Assembly (NCBI RefSeq): GCF_037975245.1
Contig: NC_092576.1
Coordinates: forward strand, 33,954,611-34,018,610
DNA from: Apostichopus japonicus
Lineage: Eukaryota > Echinodermata > Holothuroidea > Aspidochirotida > Stichopodidae
Direction: 5' to 3'
DNA: 64,000 nt
The translations under genes were made by a program, and so were the position numbers. The notes under the pieces are model-generated. The model was given only the letters and a program-made list of their open reading frames with translations. It made no database searches and was not told the DNA's origin. Of this stretch, positions 25,303 to 37,748 are shown piece after piece. Position 1 is the stretch's first letter. Every line of letters begins with the position of its first letter.

Positions 25303-28300
25303 TACAGTAAAATATAAGTAATGATGTACCAGCTACTGAACACAAATAAAGAGGTCTACACAGAAAAATGATACTTTGATGGTATCAGCTACTGCACACA
25401 AATAAAGAGGTGTATACAGTAAAATATACGTAATGATGTTTTAATGGTACCAGTGACTGCACACAAATAAAGGGGTGTATACAGTATAATATAAGTAATG
25501 ATGTTTTGATGGTACCAGTTATTGCACACAAATAAAGAGGTGTATACAGTAAAATATAAGTACTGATGTTTTGATGTTACCAGTTACTGCACACAAATAA
25601 AGAGGTGTATACAGTAAAATATAAGTAATGATGTTTTGATGGTTCCAGCTACTGCACACAAATAAAGGGGTGTATACAGTAAAATATACGTAATGATGTT
25701 TTGATGGTACCAGTTATTGCACACAAATAAAGAGGTGTATACAGTAAAATATAAGTAATGATGTTTTGATGGTACCAGGTACTGCACACAAATAAAGAGG
25801 TGTATACAGTAAAATGTATGTAATGATGTTTTAATGGTACCAGCTACTGCACACAAATAAAGGGGTGTATACAGTAAAATATAAGTAATGATGTATTGAT
25901 GGTACCAGCTACTGCACACAAATAAAGAGGTGTATACAGTAAAATATATGTAATGATGTTTTAATGGTACCAGCTACTGCACACAAATAAAGGGGTGTAT
26001 AAAGTAAAATATAAGTAATGTTTTGATGGTACCAGTGACTGCACACAAATAAAGAGGTGTATACAGTAAAATATAAGTAATGATGTTTTGATGGTACCAG
26101 CTACTGCACACAAATAAAGAGGTGTATACAGTAAAATATAAGTAATGATGTTTTGGTGGTACCAGCTACTGCACACAAATAAAGGGGTGTATACAATAAA
26201 ATATAAGTAATGATGATTTGATGGTACCAGCTACTGCACACAAATAAAGGGGTGGATACAGTCAAATGTAAGTAATGTTTTGTTGGTACCAGTTACTGCA
26301 CACAAATAAAGGGGTGGATACAGTAAAATATACGTAATGATGTTTTGATGGTACCAGCTACTGCACACAAATAAAGAGGTGTATACAGTAAAATATACGT
26401 GATGATGTTTTGATGGTACCAGCTACTGCACACAAATAAAGGAGTGTATACAGTAAAATATAAGTAATGATGATTTGATGGTACCAGCTACTGCACACAA
26501 ATAAAGGGGTGGATACAGTCAAATGTAAGTAATGTTTTGATGGTACCAGTTACTGCACACAAATAAAGAGGTGTATACAGTAAAATATACGTTATGATGT
26601 TTTGATGGTACCAGCTACTGCACACAAATAAAGAGGTGTATACAGTAAAATATATGTAATGATGTTTTGATGGTACCAGTTATTGCACACAAATAAAGAG
26701 GTGTATACAGTAAAATATACGTTATGATGTTTTGATGGTACCAGCTACTGCACACAAATAAAGGGGTGTAAACAGTAAAATATAAGTAATGATGATTTGA
26801 TGGTACCAGCTACTGCACACAAATAAAGGGGTGGATACAGTCAAATGTAAGTAATGTTTTGATGGTACCAGTTACTGCACACAAATAAAGGGGTGGATAC
26901 AGTCAAATATACGTAATGATGTTTTGATGGTACCAGCTACTGCACACAAATAAAGAGGTGTATACAGTAAAATATACGTAATGATGTTTTGATGGTACCA
27001 GCTACTGCACACAAATAAAGGGGTTTATACAGTAAAATATAAGTAATGATGTATTGATGGTACCAGCTACTGCACACAAATAAAGAGGTGTATACAGTAA
27101 AATATATGTAATGATGATTTGATGGTACCAGCTACTGTACACAAATAAAGGGGTGTATACAGTAAAATATAAGTAATGATGTATTGATGGTACCAGCTAC
27201 TGCACACAAATAAAGGGGTGTATACAGTAAAATATAAGTAATGATGTATTGATGGTACCAGCTATTGCACACAAATAAAGAGGTGTATACAGTAAAATAT
27301 ATGTAATGATGTTTTAATGGTACCAGCTACTGCACACAAATAAAGGGGTGTATACAGTAAAATGTAAGTAATGATGATTTGATGGTACCAGCTACTGCAC
27401 ACAAATAAAGGGGTGTAAACAGTAAAATATATGTAATGATGATTTGATGGTACCAGCTACTGTACACAAATAAAGGGGTGTATACAGTAAAATATAAGTA
27501 ATGATGTATTGATGGTACCAGTGACTGCACACAAATAAAGAGGTGTATACAGTAAAATATAAGTAATGATGTTTTGATTGAACCAGCTACTGCACACAAA
27601 TAAAGAGGTGTATACAGTAAAATATAAGTAATGATGTTTTGGTGGTACCAGCTACTGCACACAAATAAAGGGGTGTATACAGTAAAATGTAAGTAATGAT
27701 GATTTGATGGTACCAGCTACTGCACACAAATAAAGGGGTGGATACAGTCAAATGTATGTAATGTTTTGTTGGTACCAGTTACTGCACACAAATAAAGGGG
27801 TGGATACAGTAAAATATACGTAATGATGTTTTGATGGTACCAGCTACTGCACACAAATAAAGAGGTGTATACAGTAAAATATACGTGATGATGTTTTGAT
27901 GGTACCAGCTACTGCACACAAATAAAGGGGTGTATACAGTAAAATATAAGTAATGATGATTTGATGGTACCAGCTACTGCACACAGATAAATGGGTGGAT
28001 ACAGTCAAATGTAAGTAATGTTTTGATGGTACCAGTTACTGCACACAAATAAAGAGGTGTATACAGTAAAATATACGTTATGATGTTTTGATGGTACCAG
28101 CTACTGCACACAAATAAAGAGGTGTATACAGTAAAATATATGTAATGATGTTTTGATGGTGCCAGTTACTGCACACAAATAAAGGGGTGGATACAGTAAA
28201 ATATAAGTAATGATGTTTTGATGGTACCAGTTATTGCACACAAATAAAGAGGTGTATACAGTAAAATATAAGTAATGATGTTGTGATGGTGCCAGTTATT

Positions 28301-30290
28301 GCACACAAATAAAGAGGTGTATACAGTAAAATATTAGTAATGATGTTGTGATGGTGCCAGTTATTGCACACAAATAAAGAGGTTTATACAGTAACATACA
28401 AGTAATGATGTTTTGATGGTACCAGCTACTGCACACAAATAAAGGAGTGTATACAGTAAAATATACGTAATGATGTTTTGATGGTACCAGCTACTGCACA
28501 CAAATAAAGGGGTGGATACAGTCAAATGTAAGTAATGTTTATATGGTACCAGTTACTGCACACAAATAAAGGGGTGGATACAGTAAAATATACGTAATGA
28601 TGTTTTGATGGTACCAGTTATTGCACACAAATAAAGAGGTGTATACAGTAAAATATACGTTATGATGTTTTGATGGTACCAGCTACTGCACACAAATAAA
28701 GGGGTGGATACAGTAAAATATAAGTAATGATGTATTGATGGTACCAGCTACTGCACACAAATAAAGAGGTGTATACAGTAAAATATATGTAATGATGTTT
28801 TAATGGTACCAGCTACTGCACACAAATAAAGGGGTGTATAAAGTAAAATATAAGTAATGATGTGTTGATGGTACCAGTGACTGCACACAAATAAAGAGGT
28901 GTATACAGTAAAATATTAGTAATGATGTTTTGATGGTACCAGCTACTGCACACAAATAAAGAGGTGTATACAGTAAAATATACGTAATGATGTTTTGATG
29001 GTACCAGCTACTGCACACAAATAAAGGGGTGTATACAGTAAAATATAAGTAATGATGATTTGATGGTACCAGCTACTGCACACAAATAAAGAGGTGTATA
29101 CAGTAAAATATAAGTAATGATGTTTTGATGGTACCAGCTACTGCACACAAATAAAGGGGTGTATACAGTAAAATATAAGTAATGATGATTTGATGGTACC
29201 AGCTACTGCACACAAATAAAGAGGTGGATACAGTCAAATGTAAGTAATGTTTTGATGGTACCAGTTACTGCACACAAATAAAGAGGTGTATACAGTAAAA
29301 TATACGTTATGATGTTTTGATGGTACCAGCTACTGCACACAAATAAAGAGGTGTATACAGTAAAATATACGTTATGATGTTTTGATGGTACCAGCTACTG
29401 CACACAAATAAAGGGGTGTATACAGTAAAATGTAAGTAATGATGATTTGATGGTACCAGCTACTGCACACAAATAAAGGGGTGGATACAGTCAAATGTAA
29501 GTAATGTTTTGATGGTACCAGTTACTGCACACAAAGAGGTGGATACAGTAAAATATACGTAATGATGTTTTGATGGTACCAGTTATTGCACACAATTAAA
29601 TAGGTGTATACAGTAAAATATACGTTATGATGTTTTGATGGTACCAGCTACTGCACACAAATAAAGGGGTGGATACAGTCAAATATACGTAATGATGTTT
29701 TGATGGTACCAGTTATTGCACACAAATAAAGAGGTGTATACAGTAAAATATAAGTAATGATGTTGTGATGGTGCCAGTTATTGCACACAAATAAAGGGGT
29801 GTATAAAGTAAACTATAAGTAATGATGTGTTGATGGTACCAGTGACTGCACACAAATAAAGAGGTGTATACAGTAAAATATTAGTAATGATGTTTTGATG
29901 GTACCAGCTACTGCACACAAATAAAGAGGTGTATACAGTAAAATATAAGTAATGATGTTTTGATGGTACCAGTTACTGCACACAAATAAAGGGGTGGATA
30001 CAGTAAAATATAAGTAATGATGTTTTGATGGTACCAGTTACTGCACACAAAGAGGTGTATACAGTAAAATATAAGTAATGATGTTTTAATGGTACCAGCT
30101 ACTGCACACAAATAAAGAGGGTGTATACTTTTAAATGATGTTTTGATGGTACCAGTTATTGCTTACAAATAACGAGGTGTATAAGGTTAAATATAAATTA
30201 TGATGTTTTGATGGTACCAGTTACTGAACACAAATAAAGAGGTGTATACACTAAAGTATAAGTAATGATGTTTTGACCGTACCAGCTACA
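25303..30290 (+). repeat. 65-bp satellite array, about 77 copies
   Basis: The unit carries GGTACC, then tactgcacacaaataaag, rggtgtatacagtaaaata, and trwgtaatgatgttttgat. The usual length is 65 bp. A recurrent 60-bp form lacks atgat (gtaatgttttgatggtacc). Variants (ggggtggatacagtc, tacgttatg, gtgccagttattg) are ordered rather than random: the segment near 26216-26700 recurs at about +1486, as shown by shared rare variants gtttgttggtacc (26280/27766) and acgtgatgatg (26398/27884). The last four or so copies (30110-30290) are diverged. Sixty-five is not a multiple of three, so recurrent short minus-strand frames here cycle through three phases and are not genes. Confidence 0.97.
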
Positions 30291-32040
30291 ATATGAGTAA
30301 TATTATATGTGCATGATGTATCAAATGTATAACTTGCACTTTGCAAAATGTGTCCAAAAACTTCCTTTTTATGTAATTATTAAATGTTTCTTTTGTAAAG
30401 TAAGTTTCTCAGATGAAGTCAAGTTCAAACACCCAAACACTCCTGTTGCATTGATTTTCATCTATACCTTTACACCAAAAAATTACACAAAATGCAGCAA
30501 CTAAATTGACTAACCTTATTATTAATTTGAATGTTTGTGGAATCAATAGAGAAGACCAATTTGTTCATGTCACATCTTTATTGTGTATTCATTTGTAGTA
30601 TCTCTTGTTTTCTTCATTACTCTGGTTTTGATTTCAACCATGGTAGACGAACAACTATCATTTTCATTGAATTGAAGACAACATCACAAAATAAAGGAGC
30701 TTTGTTTATCCACACTTCCCAGTTTGTGAAAAATTTAACTTGCATATCCTGATTTGCACAATGGTATTTACTGATCCATTCTTTTTCAATTATGCTGTGT
30801 TAATAATTACATTTCATAATGAGCCACACTTTTTTCATGTAAAAAGCAATGTCTCTCACTTGGCACATAAATTGTTTGTACGTCAAATTGTGTTAAGTGT
30901 AGTAAAAGGCCTTGTATGAATAAAGAAATTGTATGAAAATACATCCTAAAGAAAATAGTTAAAGGCTCTGTGTATGTGCAGTTTCCTTGAAGAACAGAAA
31001 GTGATAACTGATGTTAGACAACCCCAGCCCCTGGACATAAACTTCTGCTAGAGAACTTCCACACAGAGAATGGCACAGAAAACACCTAACCCTGGTAATT
31101 CCCAACTATCTTAAACTCATACCCCCTAGCATTTTCTGATCAATTTGGTGGGGCAACTTTATTTGTCTGAGGAGAGAGCTTTTGCATCAAACTGATTTTA
31201 AAATGTCCTTTATTAGTGATGAACATACTTTAAAAACTGGAAAGCAGGTTTTCAATTGGCTAGGACGCTGCTTACCAGCTGAGCTTTCTTTTATTTTTGT
31301 CAGTCTATGGCTTATTGTACTCCAAGCCCTTTTCATGTTCACAGTGAATGTAGCTGATATAAGTAAGGTGAAATGGGGTACCCCTCCTATTATTTCTTGG
31401 TAGAAGACATCCGTAAGTGTAGCAATTTGCAAATGTTGTTATTGATGCAAAGCATTTCATGTCGCAGTGTGATTTGACACCACTGTCCTCAGGGACGCAA
31501 TGAGCAAAGACATCTCAGAGGGGGCAAGTGGGGGTGTCTCACTCCCCAATCTTGGTAAAACTGACAGTAGTTGGAAAATTTGAGTGCGACAGTCGGAACT
31601 TGCCGACTGTCGCACTATAATTTACCTAGGCCTATTCATATATGATTGTGAATGGCCTAAAAATTTCGGTTAAGATTGACCTTTAATCAGTCATATTTAC
31701 GTTTTCCTTGCCACTTTGAGAAATTGTATCTCGCGATCTTTATACTCCACCGTACAAAACTTCGTAAGATTTTGAATACTCTAAAAAAATCCCTAATAGA
31801 ACATCTGTACAACGTTCGCCAGCTTCAATTTGGTTTATCTATGTACTAATTTTGCTATTGGGTGGGATGATCCTGTTCGCTAGCAGGCTAGCTTCAAATA
31901 AGTTCAGCATATATATGGTCTGTAGAATACAATAAAACACTCAATGCTAATCTACGGAAGCTTAAAAGTGCCATCAACATAAGGAAAACTTTGCCCCATA
32001 AGTTGGACATTTTTCAGTAAATTGTTAAGATAACAACAAT
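30291..32040. other. no gene recognised
   Basis: Short frames at 30307-30504, 30531-30752 and 31182-31432 lack motifs and supporting splice sites. The stretch appears to be single-copy DNA. A small inverted repeat (gtgcgacagtcgg / ccgactgtcgcac, 31583-31614) is present. Confidence 0.45.
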
Positions 32041-32059
32041 AAAATCTTATCAAAAATCA

Positions 32060-32340
32060 GGAAAATGTTGGATTGCTCAGTTGCTTTAACTGAGCAATCC
32101 AACAATTTTCTGCAAAATGTTTAATTGACAACTTATCATACCTCGTCAATTGGACAGTTTGCTGCAAAATGTTCAATTGTTCACTTCATTCCAACTGAGC
32201 AATTGGACATTTTTCTGCAAAATGTTTAATTGACATCTGATCGTATCTCGTCAACTCAACATTTTCTGCAACATGCTTAATTTTTCACTTAATTCCAAAT
32301 ACTCAGTTGGAATGAAGTGAACAATTAAACAAATTTCATG
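32060..32340. repeat. hairpin cluster with 104-bp internal repeat
   Basis: GTTGGATTGCTCAGTT at 32067-32082 pairs perfectly with 32088-32103 across a 5-base loop (gcttt), and pairing continues outward with one bulge. The block tttaattgaca-ct-atc-ta-ctcgtcaa occurs near 32119 and again ~104 bp on. AATTGTTCACTTCATTCCAA at 32175-32194 (25 bp in all, to 32199) is perfectly inverted at 32302-32326. The whole is a nested palindrome; no coding frame spans it. Confidence 0.8.
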
Positions 32341-32559
32341 TAAGTGATGAATAGCCCACCCCTTCCCCAAGAAATAATATTAAGCGCGTTAGGAAAAAGC
32401 ACTGTATTTTTGGCAATTCACTATGTCGTCAAATAATTTCTTGCAAAAAAAAAGAAGAGATTTTTTGAGAAAAAGTGGTCCAGGAAAGAACGTGGGCACG
32501 AAAACCAAACTACCGAACGACTGATCCGCTTCCAACCCCAGTCCCCTTGCACCGGTACT

Positions 32560-32655
32560 GTGACTGTTACATTAACATAGCTTTTGTAGTAAGTAGTCTA
32601 TGTAGCCTTCAAGCAGATAAATTATACTCAGTTGCTTATTTGGTTATTATTTGGT
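32560..32655 (+). repeat. detached fragment of the ~860-bp satellite
   Basis: This ~95-bp piece (tgactgttacattaacatag ... cttcaagcagataa ... actcagttgctta) matches one segment of the big satellite unit. It lies about 700 bp left of the main array and in the same orientation. It is either an old outlying copy or evidence that unrelated DNA was inserted into the array edge. Confidence 0.8.
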
Positions 32656-33354
32656 TAAGTGCAGTCGCGAAAGATGGGATGTCTGACTGACAACTGACCG
32701 TAACGTTGACAACTGAGATTTCTTTTTCCTTTTACCTGTTTCAGGAACATTCAATAATTTTGAATTCAAATTCATCAATATGTACAAGCTAATTCATAAA
32801 TCAAATTAAGTTATATTAATGCAATAATTCAAATTAAATTAAAAAAAAATGAAACTAAATAGTGAAAAAAAGTAATTTAATTACACTGAGAAAAAGGTAC
32901 ACAAAGAAATAAAGACCTGCAAGCAAATTACAACAACCATCAACTACTTTAAATCAAAGGGCATCCCCTCCCTCATAATTAACACATCATACAAATGACC
33001 TGGGACGTGATATTTAAGGTCTGCACTTCCATTTGTTTTAATAACAAGGGAGCTATTTACTATATGGGTCAAATTTTCGAGGTGAGTGGTAGGAGACTGG
33101 CCCTCAGCCCCTAAAGTTATGTTAAAAAGAATACAGAGGTCTACTATGTGCACAAGATTTTTCATAGGGGTATAACCCGCCAGTGTTTCAAATATTCCCT
33201 ACGGAGTGGGTGGTATAAGGGAGGGGTGAGATTGAAGCAACTCGACGAAAGCCGTAGCCCCTGTAATCAACCGCACACCATGTATCCCAAGTAGTGGCCT
33301 CCAGTCTTATCTTCGATAGTTATATAGTTCGATGCAATAATATAATTTAAAGGA
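32656..33354. other. non-satellite DNA between fragment and main array
   Basis: AT-rich sequence with no supported exon. A 73-codon minus-strand frame at 32944-33165 has no recognised motif. This stretch may be an insertion into the left edge of the array. Confidence 0.45.
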
Positions 33355-33421
33355 AAGTTTGTGGTTCAGCGGTTAGAATGTCCGCCTCACAATCCTTAGG
33401 TTCCAGGATCAAAACTCCGCC
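33355..33421 (+). ncRNA. tRNA-like sequence, SINE-head or tRNA relic
   Basis: The sequence contains TGGTTCAGCGGTTAGAATG (D-arm/A-box-like), then CCGCCTCACAA (anticodon-loop-like, CAC in the middle), then GGTTCCAGGATC about 33 bases after the A-box (B-box position). This spacing is that of a tRNA promoter. The anticodon stem and the T-arm do not pair well, so a functional tRNA is unlikely. It joins without a gap to a tgacctttgaccc stretch and then the first unit of the ~860-bp satellite. It therefore looks like the head of a tRNA-derived SINE at the array boundary. Confidence 0.45.
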
Positions 33422-35169
33422 AGGAGCCAGATTCTCTTGACCTTTGACCCTTTGACCCTTTTATATGGGCTCCTCACTGTCTGATGATATAATAAATAAT
33501 ATTAAACTTTTCATAGATTATATTATTGAATATTTTCATACATCATCAAATTTTATTACATATCATATGTTTTGTCCCCGGAGAAGTTACTCTACCACTC
33601 AATCCTCCCCACCGTAACCATAATTCTGTACTACGAATACATGTTTGTATTTCTCCTTAAGGGAAAATTTGCTTATTTCAACGTTAAGGAGAAATACAAG
33701 AAACCTGTATCTAATTAGAAATGCAAATTTTGACTGTTACATTCACATATACCTATTGTAGTAAATAGTCTATGTAGCCTTCAAGCAACTAGCAATACTC
33801 AGTTGCTTACTTGCTTAACCAGAGTGATAAATAAGATTGTGAAGTGAGGGCCAGTGGTACAAATGTATCGAAAAAACTGATGGGGACTTTAAAAGGCGGT
33901 CCCGGGAGCAGGAATGGGAGAATTCACACCCCTGCCTCTTCAAGTTACCCTTTGAACAATTATCGAAAACAGAAGGCTTGGAGTAAGCCGGTGTTCATCC
34001 ATGATCTAACACGGATAGGTTCTCAAATAAGCTACTGTAAAGCTTCCTGATACTTGGGTAACTAAACTAAACTAAACTAATAATTAGCCAGAGTGAATAC
34101 TGTTGTGCTCGAAAACTAATAGGGTATTAAAGTGGTCGCAACCCCCGCCCCTACCCACAACGCCCCTGGTAGCTTACGTTTACCTAAGTCCGTAAACGAG
34201 ACGCTTGAACGTTTCTGAACAGATGGTTGGGCTAGAGTTACACACGAAAGAGGGAAAGGGGGAGAAAGGTGGGGTTAGTGCGACCGTGTGAGTAGTTCGA
34301 AGTTTTTCAGCCCTTTTTTTGCGCTTTTATATGTGCCCCTCACAGTCTGATGATATAATAAATAATATTAAACTTATCATAGATTATATTATCGATTATT
34401 TTCATTTATCATCAAATTTTATTACATATCATATGTTTTGTCCCCGGAGAAATTACTCTACCACTCAATCCTCCCCACCGTAACCATAATTCTGTACTAC
34501 GAATACATGTTTGTATTTCTCCTTAAGGGAAATTTTGCTTATTTCAACGTTAAGGAGAAATACAAGAAACCTGTATCTAATTAGAAATGCAAATTTTGAC
34601 TGTTACATTAACATAGCTTTGTAGTAAGTAATCTATGTAGCCTTCAAGCAGATAACTATACTCAGTTGCTTACTTGCTTAACCAGAGTGATAAATAAGAT
34701 TGTGAAGTGAGGGCCAGTAGTACAAATGTATTGAAAAAAAGTTGATGGGGACTTTAAAAGGCGGTCCTGGGAGCAGGAATGGGAGAGAATTCACACCCCT
34801 GCCTCTTTACCCTCTGAACAATTATTGAAAGTAGAAGGCTTGAAGTAAGCCGGTGTTCATCCATGATCTATCACGGATAGGTTCTCAAATAAGCTACTGT
34901 AAAGCTTCCTGATCCTTGGGTAACTAAACTAAACTATTAATTAGCCAGAGTGAATACTGTTATGCTCGAAAACTAATAGGGTATTAAAGTGGTCGCAATC
35001 CCCGCCCCTACCCATAACGCCCCTGGTAGCTTTCCTTTACCTTTTTCCGTATACGAGACGCTCGAACGATTCAGAACAGATGGTAAGGCTAGAGTTACCC
35101 ATGAAAGAGGGGAAGGGGACGGGAGGTAGGGTAAGTGCGACCGTGTGATTAGTTCGAAGTTTTTCAGCC

Positions 35170-37748
35170 ATTTTATTGCGCTTTTATATAGGCTCCTTAC
35201 AGTCTGATGATATAATAAATAATATTAAACTTATCATAGTTTATATTATTGATTATTTTCATTTATCATCAAATTTTATTACATATAATATGTTTTGTCC
35301 CCGGAGAAATTACTCTACCACTCAATCCTCCCACCGTTACCATAATTCTGTACTACGAATACATGTTTGTATTTCTCCTTAAGGGAAGTTTTGCTTATTT
35401 CAACGTTAAGGAGAAATACAAGAAACCTGTATCTAATTAGAAATGCAAATTTTGACTGTCACATTAACATAGCTTTTGTAGTAAGTAATCAAAGTAGCCT
35501 TCAAGCAGATAACTATACTCAGTTGCTTACTTGCTTAACCAGATTGTTTAATAAGTTTGTGAAGTGAGGGTCAGTGGTTCCAAAGTATCGAAAAAAAGTT
35601 GATGGGGACTTTAAAAGGCGGTCCTGGGAGCAGGAATGGGAGAGAATTCACACCCCTGCCTCTTTACCCTCTGAACAATTATTGAAAGTAGAAGGCTTGA
35701 AGTAAGCCGGTGTTCATCCATGATCTAACACGGATAGGTTCTCAAATAAGCTACTGTAAAGCTTCCTGATCCTTGGGTAACTAAACTAAACTTTAATTAG
35801 CCAGAGTGAATACTGTTATGCTCGAAAACTAATAGGGTATTAAAGTGGTCGCAATCCCCGCCCCTACCCATAACGCCCCTGGTAGCTTTCCTTTACCTAT
35901 TTCCGTATACGAGACGCTCGAACGATTCAGAACAGATGGTAAGGCTAGAGTTACCCATGAAAGAGAGGAAGGGAGATGGGGGAAGGGAGGTAGGGTAAGT
36001 GCGACCGTGTGATTAGTTCGAAGTTTTTCAGCCATTTTATTGCGCTTTTATATAGGCTCCTTACAGTCTGATGATATAATAAATAATATTTAACTTATCA
36101 TAGTTTATATTATTTATTATTTTCATTTATCATCAAATTTTATTACATATCATATGTTTTGTCCCCGGAGAAATTACTCTACCACTCAATCCTCCCCACC
36201 GTAACCATAATTCTGTACTACGAATACATGTTTGTATTTCTCCTTAAGGGAAGTTTTGCTTATTTCAACGTTAAGGAGAAATACAAGAAACCTGTATCTA
36301 ATTAGAAATGCACATTTTGACTGTCACATTAACATAGCTTTTGTAGTAAGTAATCAATGTAGCCTTCAAGCAGATAACTATACTCAGTTGCTTACTTGCT
36401 TAACCAGAGTGTTTAATAAGTTTGTGAAGTGAGGGTCAGTGGTACCAAAGTATCGAAAAAAAGTTGATGGGGACTTTAAAAGGCGGTCCTGGGAGCAGGA
36501 ATGGGTGACAATTCACACCCCTGCCTCTTTACCCTCTGAACAATTATCGAAAACTGAAGGCTTGAAGAAAGCCGGTGTTCATCCATGATCTATCACGGAT
36601 AAGGTCTCAAATAAGCTACTGTAAAGCTTCCTGATCCTTGGGTAACTAAACTAAACTAATAATTAGCCAGAGTGAATACTGTTATGCTCGAAAACTAATA
36701 GGGTATTAAAGTGGTCGCAATCCCCGCCCCTACCCATAAGGCCCCTGGTAGCTTTCCTTTACCTTTTTCCGTATACGAGACGCTCGAACGATTCAGAACA
36801 GATGGTTGGGCTAGAGTTACCCATGAAAGAGGGGAAGGGGAAGGGAGGTAGGGTAAGTGCGACCGTGTGATTAGTTCGAAGTTTTTCAGCCATTTTATTG
36901 CGCTTTTATATAGGCTCCTTACAGTCTGATGATATAATAAATAATATTAAACTTATCATAGTTTATATTATTTATTATTTTTATTTACCATCAAATTTTA
37001 TTACATATCATATGTTTTGTCCCCGGAGAAATTACTCTACCACTCAATCCTCCCCACCGTACCCATAATTCTGTACTACGAATACATGTTTGTATTTCTC
37101 CTTAAGGGAAGTTTTGCTTATTTTACGTTAAGGAGAAATACAAGAAACCTGTATCTAATTAGAAATGCACATTTTGACTGTCACATTAACATAGCTTTTG
37201 TAGTAAGTAATCAATGTAGCCTTCAAGCAGATAACTATACTCAGTTGCTTACTTGCTTAACCAGAGTGTTTAATAAGTTTGTGAAGTGAGGGTCAGTGGT
37301 TCCAAAGTATCGAAAAAAAGTTGATGGGGACTTTAAAAGGCGGTCCTGGGAGCAGGAATGGGTGACAATTCACACCCCTGCCTCTTTACCCTCTGAACAT
37401 TTATCGAAAACAGAAGGCTTGAAGAAAGCCGGTGTTCATCCATGATCTATCACGGATAGGGTCTCAAATAAGCTACTGTAAAGCTTCCTGATCCTTGGGT
37501 AACTAAACTAAACTAATAATTAGCCAGAGTGAATACTGTTATGCTCGAAAACTAATAGGGTATTAAAGTGGTCGCAATCCCCGCCCCTACCCATAACGCC
37601 CCTGGTAGCTTTCCTTTACCTATTTCCGTATACGAGACGCTCGAACGATTCAGAACAGATGGTAAGGCTAGAGTTACCCATGAAAGAGGGGAAGGGGAAG
37701 GGAGGTAGGGTAAGTGCGACCGTGTGATTAGTTCGAAGTTTTTCAGCC
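35170..37748 (+). repeat. higher-order block 1 of the big array (A-B-C)
   Basis: Three successive units (about 864, 858 and 857 bp; total 2579) that recur almost base for base in the next two blocks. Unit A is marked by ccaccgttacc, and unit B by gaaagagaggaaggg at its start. The third unit starts like C of the later blocks (gaacatttatcg near 37396) but ends like C' (ggtaaggctag near 37661), so it is a hybrid. Confidence 0.85.
35367..35421 (+). other. conserved hairpin of the ~860-bp unit (example copy)
   Basis: TTGTATTTCTCCTTAA (35367-35382) and TTAAGGAGAAATACAA (35406-35421) are perfect 16-bp inverted repeats around a 23-base loop. The same stem recurs once in nearly every unit, for example near 33644, 34510, 36231, 40526, 45685, 49116 and 52556. 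The loop varies (22 or 23 bases; several substitutions), while the stem is nearly constant. One exception near 48270 has a single unpaired change. The last unit has lost perfect pairing. Confidence 0.9.

Noticed and set aside
25584-30111. Minus-strand frames of 67-111 codons with a repeating YHQNIITYILLYTPL pattern
   Set aside because: The 65-bp unit happens to be open in all three minus frames, so reading cycles through them. Frames end wherever a unit variant adds a stop. Not a protein gene.
25303-30290. CRISPR-like array
   Set aside because: Units are contiguous copies of one 65-bp sequence without unique spacers, in a spliced eukaryotic context.
33355-33421. Functional tRNA-Val(CAC)
   Set aside because: A-box and B-box spacing fit, but the anticodon and T stems do not pair, so it is kept only as a tRNA-like relic.
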